In this document: in pieces, positions 41,621 through 49,251 of the stretch
Layout of the letters: every line of letters starts with the position of its first letter
Position numbering within the stretch: position 1 is the stretch's first letter
Source of the DNA: Sporosarcina jiandibaonis
GTDB taxonomy: Bacteria > Bacillota > Bacilli > Bacillales_A > Planococcaceae
Reading direction: 5' to 3'
Assembly: GCF_013184495.1 (NCBI RefSeq)
Contig: NZ_JAAOIY010000001.1
Span: 682,001-746,000, forward strand
DNA: 64,000 nt
Position numbers and translations under genes: made by a program
Notes under the pieces: generated by a model
The model's input: the letters and a program-made list of their open reading frames with translations, nothing else
The model's database searches: none
Told to the model about the DNA's origin: nothing

Positions 41621-41631
41621 GAGTGGAAAGT

Positions 41632-42018
41632 ATGTATGTGACGAAAATTTACGCGAATAACCCGATAAATAAGCCGATTCCTTTACCTGATTCAACTATA
41701 AAGAAAAGTTATCTGGAACCAACATTAAAGATTGGTTTAGCTGCCGCGTTGTTTACATTTGGACTTGATGGAGTTGCTTTTGCTGACACAGTCATCGACG
41801 AAGAAGCAAGAAAGTTATATTACGGAGAATTTATCGGAATTGCGAAATGGATCCTCGTCGGGAAAGGTGGATGGGATGTTGTTCACAAAGCCCTGAAAGA
41901 TGACTTTGAAGGCGCCAAAAAATCATTTCTCCAATACCTAATATGCTTTGCCGCATTAATGGGATTGCCTTGGGCGCTTGGAAAGGTTGAAAGCATATTT
42001 TCGGGGATGCCGTCATGA
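41632..42018 (+). CDS. Pilin-like (VirB2/TrbC-style) membrane protein
   Basis: 128 residues from the ATG at 41632, eight bases after AAGGAG. A long leader with hydrophobic stretch and a possible signal peptidase site (GLAAALFTFGLDGVAFA before DT, about residue 50), then two membrane helices: GIAKWILVGKGGWDVVHKAL and FLQYLICFAALMGLPWALG, joined by the polar DDFEGAKKS. This is the architecture of VirB2/TrbC pilins of type IV secretion systems. No strong sequence match is claimed. Its stop overlaps the M23 gene start (ATGA), so the genes are coupled. Confidence 0.45.
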   Translation: MYVTKIYANNPINKPIPLPDSTIKKSYLEPTLKIGLAAALFTFGLDGVAFADTVIDEEARKLYYGEFIGIAKWILVGKGGWDVVHKALKDDFEGAKKSFLQYLICFAALMGLPWALGKVESIFSGMPS

Positions 42019-42737
42019 CGATTTATAGATTAGTAGACAACAAAGTCTATCGAATTACTAGCGAATTTGGAGCGATGGAGCCAGTGCGCGAAGGTCAGCA
42101 TACAGGAATCGATTTAGCGATGGATGTTGGGACTAAGTTGCGAAGTATCACCAACGGTGTGGTTATAGAGATCTATGACGGTAGCGGATCGATTGGAAAA
42201 GGTGTTCGAATCGTTGACGGTGATGGTCGCTCATATATCTACGGACACATGAGCAAGGTTACGGTCAAAGAAGAGCAATATTTACAACAAGGAACTTTGA
42301 TTGGAGAATCCGGGAACACTGGTAATTCAACTGGTCCCCACTTGCATTTTGAAGTTTGGGAAAATGGGGTGGCTATCGACCCGAAGGAATATAAACCGCT
42401 ACTTGATGAATTGAGCGGAAACATCAATCCAGCGGATTTGCCCTGGTACGACATTACCGGAAAAGTTGAACTCGCATTCGAGAACAAAATGGAGGAGCTG
42501 CAACAACAAATGGCCGATGCAATTGTCGCATTTTTAAAAGCACTGGCTGAGGTTGTGCTCGATTTAACATATTCATTTGCTTTGATCGGTGGCGGGATAC
42601 TCATATTAGTTCGCGTTGTCGCTGAAATGAAAAAAGCGTCTCAATATTTTTGGCTATTACAAATGTCGAATATCTTAATAAAAATGTTATTAGGTGGTGT
42701 GCAATCATGGCAAAACGCGCCGCTCGAATTACCGTGA
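42015..42737 (+). CDS. M23 (LytM-type) peptidase with C-terminal membrane helix
   Basis: 240 residues. The M23 zinc motifs are HTGIDLAM (HxxxD) at about residue 30 and HLHFEVW (HxH) at about 112; between them are the usual GSGSIGKGVRIVDG and YGHMSKV strands. After the domain, an amphipathic segment (FENKMEELQQQMADAIVAFLKAL) leads to a membrane helix (FALIGGGILILVRVV). No signal peptide. The position between the pilin-like gene and the ATPase gene suggests that it opens peptidoglycan for a transenvelope machine. The last 30 bases overlap the ATPase gene. Confidence 0.75.
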   Translation: MTIYRLVDNKVYRITSEFGAMEPVREGQHTGIDLAMDVGTKLRSITNGVVIEIYDGSGSIGKGVRIVDGDGRSYIYGHMSKVTVKEEQYLQQGTLIGESGNTGNSTGPHLHFEVWENGVAIDPKEYKPLLDELSGNINPADLPWYDITGKVELAFENKMEELQQQMADAIVAFLKALAEVVLDLTYSFALIGGGILILVRVVAEMKKASQYFWLLQMSNILIKMLLGGVQSWQNAPLELP

Positions 42738-45139
42738 TAAAGCCCGAATACGTTTACCTTCGACTAAAACCGAACAATTCCATACGCAACACTGACACGC
42801 ACTTAATCGCCCGTACCATTGCCACGTTGTATCGCGGTTTGTGGAACTGTTTGAAATGGGAGGAGATGAAAGCAATTCGGCTGTTTAGGAAAGAGTACGT
42901 GATCGGCACCAGATTTAGTTATACGCTCCAAGGAAAAATATCATATTACGTTTATATGGAGAAAGAAAAGGTGGAGTTTTACTTCATTGTCCCCTACTCA
43001 TTTTTGGATGTAATTAAAGAGCGCCTGGGCAGTGTTTGGAATGGAATCACAATGGAGGAGGTTGTCGAAATACCGACATTCAGCGAAAACGCTTTTAAAT
43101 ATCAAATGGTCTATGAAAAAGAAGATGCATTGAGTTTACGAACAAATCGGAGCGACAATTCACTCCTTAATGCATCTTTGAACGTAATTGACTTAATGGA
43201 GGAACAAGATCGGGCCGGAATCCTGTATAACTTTATCCCGGTGGCCCAAGGTAGCTTTGCGCATTCGTACAAGGCGACGATTGACAAGGTTAAAAACGGG
43301 ATGCCAACGGAGCGGAATAAATTCGGATTGCTTTATTTAATCAAGATGGGCATATCTTTAGTTGATTCGATATTTAACGACATAACGGAAGCACTTGCCG
43401 GAAAGAATGAAAAGAAAAACGAAGAAAATGTATTGGATACGATTATCGAAAAGCTAAATGGTGGCAAACAAATTAGCGAAAGCACCGAAAAGAAAATACG
43501 CGGCCATGTGCTCGATACGCAGATTTTAATCTTCAGCGAAAGTCCGGATGCAGTGAAAGCACGAAACCATGCCAGTTCAATAGCACAAAGCTTTGATGTG
43601 TTGACTGGCGATAACCGACTAATTAAAAAACGATACAGCAAAGGTACTGTGAATTACACGGCAACCCGAATAAATGGCGCTGAAACGAATCGTGTAGGCG
43701 ATCAAGAAGTACAAAGCTTTATATCCATCGCCGGGCGTGAATTGCTCGAAAGATATCCATTCATGGACAGAGTTGAAACGCAGGAAATACAAATTCCCAA
43801 GGAATTGCAAAAAGGCGTGATGTGCATTGGTGACGTTACCTATCGCGGTCAATCTCAAAGAGCTTATCTAAGCGATGACGAACAGTTTAAAAAATTAATG
43901 TTGCTGCTCATTGGACCATCAAGGGCGGGCAAAAGTAACCTAATTTCACACCTTAGCATCGATGCAATCGATAATGGAGAATGTGTTGTCATCTTCGACT
44001 TTATCAAAAATTGCGAGTTAAGCAAATCCGTAGCTGAATGTTTCCCGGACGATCAAGTGTTGCGCATCCGATGTGACGATTTCGAAAATTTACAAGGCAT
44101 AGGATATAATGAAGTTGGATATAGTAGTAATGCATTTAAACAGTACGATAACGCTAAACGGCAAACGACCAACACGCTCATGTTAATCGATTCTATCAAC
44201 GTTGGGTCTGGCGACAGCAGCAAGTTGACTCCGAAGATGGAAAGATACCTAGAATCGGCTTGCTTGGTCGTTTACATCAGCGGTGGCAGCATGAAAGACG
44301 TGTTTGGTGTCCTGCTTAATCATGAAACAAGGCATAATTTCATAAATAAAGTACCTAAAAATCAACTTGATAACTTACGTGACTACATCGACAGCATAAA
44401 AGAAATTGATGATAAGGATAAAGCCGGAAAAGTCACGGGAACTAAAGTGCAAGCAGGAATCATTGACCGACTAAATGCACTTAAAAGAAATACGTACGTT
44501 GAGTTGATGCTTAAAAAAGGTACAAAAAACAATATAAATCTAGTAGACGAAATGCAGAAAAACCAACTAATCGTGATTGAAATGCCCCAGGCAATGTTTA
44601 CGACGGACGCCGAAAAGGATATTTTTACAACCTATTGGATGTCTAAAATATGGCTAGGTTTGCAAGTTCGCGCTGATCTATACGAAGAGAAAGACTTGAA
44701 GAAAGTAAACGTGGTTATCGACGAAATCTACCAAGTCGAACACACTGAACAGTTCTTGAAATCAAAGCTATCCCAACTAGCAAAGTTTGGCATGAAACCT
44801 ATCGTCAGTTGTCACTATATTAATCAACTCAAGTATTTACGCGAAGAATTACGCAGCGCGAATACGTCTTACATGCTTATCGCCGGGTCCGACAAGAAAA
44901 ACTTTGACGAACTAAAAGATGAACTATATCCATTTACCGCCGAAGATTTAAAAGATATGAAACGCTACCATAGCTTGAACTACATCAAGACAAAAGATGG
45001 GTATGCTCGATTCATTACGAAGTTACCAGGCGAAGTTAGTAGTAGAATTACCAGCCGCACGAAACCTCAACAAATAGAAAACGTAACAGAAGAAAACTTG
45101 AAAGTGGGCGAATCAAATGTCATTGATAAAAAACAATAA
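42707..45139 (+). CDS. HerA/VirB4-like DNA-translocase-type ATPase
   Basis: 810 residues from the ATG at 42707 (AGGTGG nine bases upstream); the frame is open from 42650. N-terminal domain of about 390 residues (PEYVYLRLKPNNSI... VDSIFNDITEALAG), then Walker A GPSRAGKSNL at about 406, Walker B VNVVIDEIYQVEHTEQF at about 670 and the sensor segment MKPIVSCHYINQL. No membrane helix. The build is that of VirB4/TraG/HerA ATPases in conjugation and secretion systems of Gram-positive plasmids. Together with the two genes upstream it could drive DNA or protein transfer. No relaxase is seen. Confidence 0.7.
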   Translation: MAKRAARITVIKPEYVYLRLKPNNSIRNTDTHLIARTIATLYRGLWNCLKWEEMKAIRLFRKEYVIGTRFSYTLQGKISYYVYMEKEKVEFYFIVPYSFLDVIKERLGSVWNGITMEEVVEIPTFSENAFKYQMVYEKEDALSLRTNRSDNSLLNASLNVIDLMEEQDRAGILYNFIPVAQGSFAHSYKATIDKVKNGMPTERNKFGLLYLIKMGISLVDSIFNDITEALAGKNEKKNEENVLDTIIEKLNGGKQISESTEKKIRGHVLDTQILIFSESPDAVKARNHASSIAQSFDVLTGDNRLIKKRYSKGTVNYTATRINGAETNRVGDQEVQSFISIAGRELLERYPFMDRVETQEIQIPKELQKGVMCIGDVTYRGQSQRAYLSDDEQFKKLMLLLIGPSRAGKSNLISHLSIDAIDNGECVVIFDFIKNCELSKSVAECFPDDQVLRIRCDDFENLQGIGYNEVGYSSNAFKQYDNAKRQTTNTLMLIDSINVGSGDSSKLTPKMERYLESACLVVYISGGSMKDVFGVLLNHETRHNFINKVPKNQLDNLRDYIDSIKEIDDKDKAGKVTGTKVQAGIIDRLNALKRNTYVELMLKKGTKNNINLVDEMQKNQLIVIEMPQAMFTTDAEKDIFTTYWMSKIWLGLQVRADLYEEKDLKKVNVVIDEIYQVEHTEQFLKSKLSQLAKFGMKPIVSCHYINQLKYLREELRSANTSYMLIAGSDKKNFDELKDELYPFTAEDLKDMKRYHSLNYIKTKDGYARFITKLPGEVSSRITSRTKPQQIENVTEENLKVGESNVIDKKQ

Positions 45140-45566
45140 ACTAGTCATTGTATTAATCATTGTCATACTTGTATTAACTTCCTTATTGTTATTAACCAAT
45201 AAACGAGAGAAAGTGGTTACTGCGGTTGATGGAGTTGAAGAATCTCACAATCCAATTGGTGCTGATCCTGAACTTTACGATAAATTCACATCAATCTACT
45301 ATACAATCACAGCTGCATACCTTGACGAACGCGAATTGACAGAAGACGAAGAGACGAAAGTCAGTGAAAACTTTAGGTACGCTTGGGATTTGTTTCAAGA
45401 AAACGAAAACCTGTATCTCATCGAAGAAGATTTATACACGAAACTATTGCTTATGGATTTGAGTTTCAATTCTTATAACAAGAACAATGCAACACCGAAG
45501 GACGAATTAAAAAACGACTTTCAAGAAGCGCGGATGGATGCGCGAAAAGCTATGGGGATAGAGTGA
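45117..45566 (+). CDS. Membrane-anchored hypothetical protein
   Basis: 149 residues, start overlapping the ATPase gene by 23 bases. One membrane helix (LVIVLIIVILVLTSLLLL, residues 9-26) then an acidic, helical outer domain (YYTITAAYLDERELTEDEETK). No family recognised; fourth gene of the ATPase operon. Confidence 0.6.
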   Translation: MSLIKNNKLVIVLIIVILVLTSLLLLTNKREKVVTAVDGVEESHNPIGADPELYDKFTSIYYTITAAYLDERELTEDEETKVSENFRYAWDLFQENENLYLIEEDLYTKLLLMDLSFNSYNKNNATPKDELKNDFQEARMDARKAMGIE

Positions 45567-45568
45567 AA

Positions 45569-45606
45569 CCAAGGCGATTGCTCATTTGAGTGGTCGCCTT
45601 TTTTAT
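45569..45606 (+). terminator. Terminator, copy 1 of a repeated hairpin
   Basis: AAGGCGATTGCTCA and TGAGTGGTCGCCTT pair, followed by TTTT. Closely related hairpins are found at 46196 and 46986. Confidence 0.75.
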
Positions 45607-45968
45607 ATTTCAAATTTAGCAAGATGCTCACTCATTATTTCTTCAGTACGGTCCCGTAGCTCTCCACTCGAAAACCTCTTACGTTCCTCGAATCTGATTC
45701 CTGAAAATATAAATTCAGTGAAATCTTTATCACTGCTATACTTTATTAATTTCATGTTATTCCGCATTAAATAAATGTTTGTTTTCTTCAGTTCGGATTT
45801 CGCATTATTAATTGCCTGGTCAATCATCTTTGCGTACGGCCGTGTAAATTTGAGTTGAGTTTCTTCTATAGCGAATAAATCTTTTTCAAGTATCTTAATC
45901 AGCATCGGTAAATAAATAGCATTTTCGAAATGTTTTAATGCATCTTGTGGAATCATATTGATCACCAT
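45603..45968 (-). CDS. Hypothetical protein, 121 aa
   Basis: Starts MVINMIPQDALKHFENAIYLPMLIKILEKD and continues with a basic helical part (ETQLKFTRPYAKMIDQAINNAKSELKK) resembling small phage and YhjD-like proteins of Bacillales, but the family is not certain. It lies on the minus strand, unlike its neighbours, and shares a terminator hairpin with the ATPase operon. Function unknown. Confidence 0.5.
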   Translation of the reverse strand: MVINMIPQDALKHFENAIYLPMLIKILEKDLFAIEETQLKFTRPYAKMIDQAINNAKSELKKTNIYLMRNNMKLIKYSSDKDFTEFIFSGIRFEERKRFSSGELRDRTEEIMSEHLAKFEI

Positions 45969-46021
45969 ACTTTCTTTTCTTACTATTATGGTACAATATT
46001 TTTAATAAAGGGGGAATTAAA

Positions 46022-46216
46022 ATCGAACAAATTAGGGTGTGGGTACCAAAAAAGTTGAAAGCGCGTTTCCTAAAAGCCGCAATAGATAACGAAGTTAAGT
46101 GTGATGAATTAATTACTAGATGGATTTCGAATTATGCCGATGAACACGAAGAAAATAAAGCCGCAGAACAATTACATAATGCAGCTGACAGGATTAAAAA
46201 GGCGATTACTCATTGA
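46022..46216 (+). CDS. Ribbon-helix-helix protein with a non-standard start codon
   Basis: An open frame of 64 residues, EQIRVWVPKKLKARFLKAAI... DELITRWISNYADEH, with the strand-helix-helix pattern of CopG-like proteins. A perfect GGGGG site lies seven bases upstream of an ATC codon (46022), and no ATG, GTG or TTG is suitably placed: the first GTG (46037) is inside the strand. Either ATC is used as a start, or a base has changed. A terminator overlaps the stop. Confidence 0.45.
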   Translation: MEQIRVWVPKKLKARFLKAAIDNEVKCDELITRWISNYADEHEENKAAEQLHNAADRIKKAITH

Positions 46217-46230
46217 GTGGTCGCTTTTTG
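46196..46230 (+). terminator. Terminator, copy 2 of the repeated hairpin
   Basis: AAAAAGGCGATTACTCA pairs with TTGAGTGGTCGCTTTTT; it contains the stop codon of the gene before it. Confidence 0.7.
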
Positions 46231-46340
46231 TTTTGTTCTAATATAGTCCTTTTGAATCAATTGTAACTATTTTCTGATTATCTGCATACTTCTATGCTAT
46301 CTATGGTATATTAGAAACAAGAAATAAGGAGTGATGATGA

Positions 46341-46499
46341 ATGAGCAAGCAAAGAGTCAATATGGATTTAGATAAAGAGTTGTGGAAACAGGTCGGAATT
46401 ACAGCAATTGAACTTGGAATACAAAAAAGAGAAGTTGTAGAAAAATCTTTGAAGGAATTCATTGAAAAAAACGATAATAAAAAGGAGGAATCACGATGA
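46341..46499 (+). CDS. Small ribbon-helix-helix protein, 52 aa
   Basis: AAGGAGTGATGATGA precedes the ATG at 46341. MSKQRVNMDLDKELWKQVGITAIELGIQKREVVEKSLKEFIEK shows the strand (RVNMDL), helix, turn (LGIQKREV) and second helix of CopG/Arc repressors. The stop overlaps the start of the next gene (ATGA). Probably a regulator of the element. Confidence 0.6.
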   Translation: MSKQRVNMDLDKELWKQVGITAIELGIQKREVVEKSLKEFIEKNDNKKEESR

Positions 46500-46777
46500 A
46501 CTTAAAGTATAAAGGTATAAATAAACGTGGGCGTAGCGAGTGGATTGAATTAGACTTGATCAGTAATTACGATCCAGAAGGTGTAGTAATGGAAGAGTGG
46601 CAGGTGAATCAATACAGACCTCTTGTAGAAGGCATTCAAGTTAGTATTGGTCGCGAAATGACAAAGAAAGAATTGAGTACGGTTCAGTGGTTGTCTGGAT
46701 CCGAGAAAAGTTCTATCAGCAATATTATGGGTATCATTTACGCTGCCCATGAACACGGAAAGGAGGCAGTAACATGA
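46496..46777 (+). CDS. Hypothetical phage/plasmid protein, 93 aa
   Basis: AAAGGAGG upstream, four-base overlap with the repressor gene. MNLKYKGINKRGRSEWIELDLIS at the start and REMTKKELSTVQWLSGSEKSSISNIMGIIYAAHEHG near the end. The latter part looks helical. No known family. Confidence 0.5.
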   Translation: MNLKYKGINKRGRSEWIELDLISNYDPEGVVMEEWQVNQYRPLVEGIQVSIGREMTKKELSTVQWLSGSEKSSISNIMGIIYAAHEHGKEAVT

Positions 46778-46813
46778 TTTTAACCGAACGCGAAAAAGGT
46801 TTAAATCGCCCAA

Positions 46814-46984
46814 ATGAAACTGGATGACTCTATGAAATTTGATGACGAAGATAGAGGTGTTTATCAATTCGAAATAGATAAACCATCACAAAGCGAGTAT
46901 CACGTGGCAAAATGCGCAATTTGGTGCTTGGCCGTTGAATACTTTGAAACACCGGAGAAAGTTGTGAGTTATATTGAAAATTAA
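46814..46984 (+). CDS. Hypothetical small protein, 56 aa
   Basis: Open frame MKLDDSMKFDDEDRGVYQFEIDKPS... CAIWCLAVEYFETPEKVVSYIEN. The ATG at 46832 is an alternative start; ribosome binding sites are weak. A strong terminator follows directly, which supports it as the last gene of this short operon. A 17-codon frame (46774-46827) lies between it and the previous gene. Function unknown. Confidence 0.4.
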   Translation: MKLDDSMKFDDEDRGVYQFEIDKPSQSEYHVAKCAIWCLAVEYFETPEKVVSYIEN

Positions 46985-46985
46985 C

Positions 46986-47028
46986 AAAAAAAGGCGACCG
47001 CTCAATTAAGAGTAGTCGCCTTTTTTTA
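46986..47028. terminator. Terminator, copy 3 of the repeated hairpin
   Basis: AAAAAAAGGCGACCGCTCA and GAGTAGTCGCCTTTTTTT pair; works in both directions between the plus-strand genes and the phage late operon. Confidence 0.75.
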
Positions 47029-47124
47029 CAATAGTGTTTGGATTAGGAACACAACTAAATTCTTCGTTTATTTGTTGTAACTTAACTATAACACACTAAA
47101 AATAAGCTTTGCGAATAAATCACA

Positions 47125-48147
47125 CTACACTTTTTGTATTTTAATTTCCTTTGCCTTTTGCTCCACACCTTGCCTAACTGCATTAGCGACGTTACTAGGC
47201 TCCCCAAACGCCCCTTTTTGCTTGCCGTCAACGATAACGCGGTAAATATCGCCTTTCGTTTGTGCCGCTGACTTAGGTTTAGGAGTGGGCGCAGGAGTGG
47301 GCGCAGGTTTAGGCTTTGGAGCGGGTTTAGGAATCGGTTTAGGTTTAGTTACCTCTGCGAGTTTGGCGAGCGTTAACGGACCTGCTATGCGGTCTACCGT
47401 CAAGCCGTATTTCGCTTGGAATACCCCGACTGCAGCACGAACCGCGGGGCCAAATGAATTATCTACAACTAATTGAGCACCCGTTTTGTTTAGATCCGCT
47501 TGTAACTTACCGACACCAGGACCAACATCGCCATATCTATAAACAACTACCCCCACTGGATTGCTCACCTGCTCTACTTTTGATGTTTTTGGTTTTAACT
47601 TGAAATAAACTGCTAAACCTTCGGCAATCGCTTCGCCTTGTTCTTTAAGCTTTGTATCATTTCTCATCACTAGAATGTCTGTTAGGCTATCCATGAAACC
47701 ACCCTCAGTCAGGATTGCGGGCATCTTTGCTTCCCGCGTCATATGAAGGTTCGATGTTTTAAGTCCACGATTGCGTAGCCCCATCGCTTGCACAATTCGG
47801 GGATGAACAAAAGCTGCTATATCTTTTGATGCTTTACTTGAACCGGGTTGAGTATAAGTTTCAACTCCTCCGTGACTGCCCCATACGCCTAGGTGAGCGT
47901 TATGGTGGATGGAGACAAGCACGTCTGCGCCCCATGCGTTAGCTTTATTGGTGCGAGTTACTAGCGGAATGTCTAACCTACCTGTCGGATCGTCAAGGCG
48001 CAAGATCTGGACATTCTCGTAAGTGTTTAATTTATTGATAGCGGCAATCGCTACTTTATTATTAAACGACCATTCTTTTTCACCATCTGGCGTTTGTTTT
48101 CCTGCGGTAGTTAAGGCGTGACCTGCATCAATGGCAATTTTAGCCAT
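47125..48147 (-). CDS. Phage endolysin: N-acetylmuramoyl-L-alanine amidase
   Basis: 340 residues. Amidase_3 domain: KIAIDAGHALT (zinc His), the Glu region, VSIHHNAH (second His) and AILTEGGFMD with the catalytic Glu. A peptidoglycan-binding domain follows (DVGPGVGKLQADLNKTG... FGPAVRAAVGVFQAKYGLTVD), then a Pro/Lys linker and a C-terminal repeat-like domain (YRVIVDGKQKGAFGEPSNV), probably a SPOR-like wall binding part. It cuts the amide bond between muramic acid and the stem peptide. Starts inside the holin gene end (overlap eight bases). Confidence 0.9.
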   Translation of the reverse strand: MAKIAIDAGHALTTAGKQTPDGEKEWSFNNKVAIAAINKLNTYENVQILRLDDPTGRLDIPLVTRTNKANAWGADVLVSIHHNAHLGVWGSHGGVETYTQPGSSKASKDIAAFVHPRIVQAMGLRNRGLKTSNLHMTREAKMPAILTEGGFMDSLTDILVMRNDTKLKEQGEAIAEGLAVYFKLKPKTSKVEQVSNPVGVVVYRYGDVGPGVGKLQADLNKTGAQLVVDNSFGPAVRAAVGVFQAKYGLTVDRIAGPLTLAKLAEVTKPKPIPKPAPKPKPAPTPAPTPKPKSAAQTKGDIYRVIVDGKQKGAFGEPSNVANAVRQGVEQKAKEIKIQKV

Positions 48148-48403
48148 TACTATTAACCTCCTCTTTTATATTTTTACCCGTTTCGAATAGGCCGACGGAC
48201 ATTAGCCCGGCAATTCCTCCCGCCCACATTCTTAATCCTAATTCTGCATCCAAGAAATAAGCTGCAGCACCCACTAAAATACCAATGATAATCGCCATTA
48301 AAGGCAAGTATCGTTTGTTAATGTTTGTTGCCTGTTTAAAAACTTGTACCAATCCTGTCACAACGATTGCAATTGCTGTTGCTGATATTAATATTTCATT
48401 CAT
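48140..48403 (-). CDS. Phage holin
   Basis: 87 residues, AGGAGG upstream. Three hydrophobic helices (about 4-21, 34-51, 57-74) and a charged end (ETGKNIKEEVNSNG). Size and SATAIAIVVTGLVQVFKQA resemble the Listeria Hol118-type holins. It makes the membrane lesion that lets the amidase reach the wall. Confidence 0.8.
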   Translation of the reverse strand: MNEILISATAIAIVVTGLVQVFKQATNINKRYLPLMAIIIGILVGAAAYFLDAELGLRMWAGGIAGLMSVGLFETGKNIKEEVNSNG

Positions 48404-48407
48404 TTTC

Positions 48408-48728
48408 TTATCCTCCTAAAATAATTTTATTGACAATAATGTCGTAAGCTGCATAAATCAAACCGCCTCCACCTAATAAACCACCGGCAACTTTAAGGTA
48501 GATCTTCGATTTCGTTTCATGCGTCACTCGCTTCTTTGCAAAGAATTCATTCATTAAGGTTTTGTCGATTGCATCAAGCTTTTCTTCTGCCTTTTTGTTC
48601 CCGGAACCGATCATCTCTTTGACCTCTAAGAATTCGCCTTTTAGGTTTGCCATGTTGACTTCTATTGTTGTTATTCGTTGCTCATGGTTTTGCCACATTG
48701 ACATTTCATTCACGTCTCCATTCTGCAT
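48408..48728 (-). CDS. XhlA-like haemolysin/holin-associated protein
   Basis: 106 residues. A coiled coil region (HEQRITTIEVNMANLKGEFLEVKEMIGSGNKKAEEKLDAI) is followed by one membrane helix (VAGGLLGGGGLIYAAYDII), the layout of XhlA proteins, which help the holin in lysis. GGGGGG lies six bases before the ATG; a second ATG at 48704 is possible. Confidence 0.7.
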   Translation of the reverse strand: MQNGDVNEMSMWQNHEQRITTIEVNMANLKGEFLEVKEMIGSGNKKAEEKLDAIDKTLMNEFFAKKRVTHETKSKIYLKVAGGLLGGGGLIYAAYDIIVNKIILGG

Positions 48729-48763
48729 CCTCGACCCCCCAGGTCATTTATTTTTTTGTAAAC

Positions 48764-48791
48764 AAAAAGAACGCCCGATGTGGACGTTCTT
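48764..48791 (-). terminator. Terminator hairpin in the late operon
   Basis: On the minus strand AAGAACGTCC pairs with GGGCGTTCTT, followed by TTTGTTT. A near copy is at 51741-51763. Confidence 0.65.
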
Positions 48792-48805
48792 CGCAATTAT
48801 TGATT

Positions 48806-49030
48806 TCAGTTTTCAAATAGTACATCAACTATTTTATGACTCTTTAATACTTGTAATTCAGTATTTACTTCTTGCTCATTCTCCTTACTATATTCTAAAA
48901 GTAAATCAAAACTATTTCCTTTAACTTTTCTAAAGTCTACCTTAGCTGAATTAATTGCTGACTTTATATAAGGTATACTTTCTTCATCACTAATTTTAAC
49001 AAAAAAAGTCTTTTTTATTATCCCACTCAC
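48806..49030 (-). CDS. Hypothetical phage protein, 74 aa
   Basis: GTG start at 49030 after GGGAGGGG. MSGIIKKTFFVKISDEESIPYIKSAINSAKVDFRKVKG and a C-terminal LQVLKSHKIVDVLFEN. Alternating strand/helix pattern, no known family. Located between Tal/coiled-coil genes and XhlA, separated from both by a terminator on its 3' side. Confidence 0.5.
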   Translation of the reverse strand: MSGIIKKTFFVKISDEESIPYIKSAINSAKVDFRKVKGNSFDLLLEYSKENEQEVNTELQVLKSHKIVDVLFEN

Positions 49031-49083
49031 GTTTATCCCCTCCCTCTCATCACCATTCGACAAAAAGAGAAGGGAGTCCTTCA

Positions 49084-49251
49084 TTATTCGGCGCTCTCTT
49101 TACCTTCTACCACTTTCGACTGTTCAGCCTTCATAACCTCAATCTGCGAATGTGCTAAGTCCAAATTTGTGATTAAATCAGAAATTCTCTTACCTTGCCT
49201 TTCTATTGTTAATTTAAACACCTTTTCCAATTCCGTATATTCTTTTTCCAT
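49084..49251 (-). CDS. Small coiled-coil phage protein, 55 aa
   Basis: ATG at 49251, GGAGGGG upstream. MEKEYTELEKVFKLTIERQGKRISDLITNLDLAHSQIEV looks like a single amphipathic helix. The start overlaps the stop of the Tal-like gene. Function unknown. Confidence 0.5.
   Translation of the reverse strand: MEKEYTELEKVFKLTIERQGKRISDLITNLDLAHSQIEVMKAEQSKVVEGKESAE

Noticed and set aside
47266..47353. Low-complexity GGAGTGGGCGCAGG-type repeat in the amidase gene as a DNA repeat element
   Set aside because: It encodes the Pro/Lys-rich linker of the endolysin; a coding repeat explains it.
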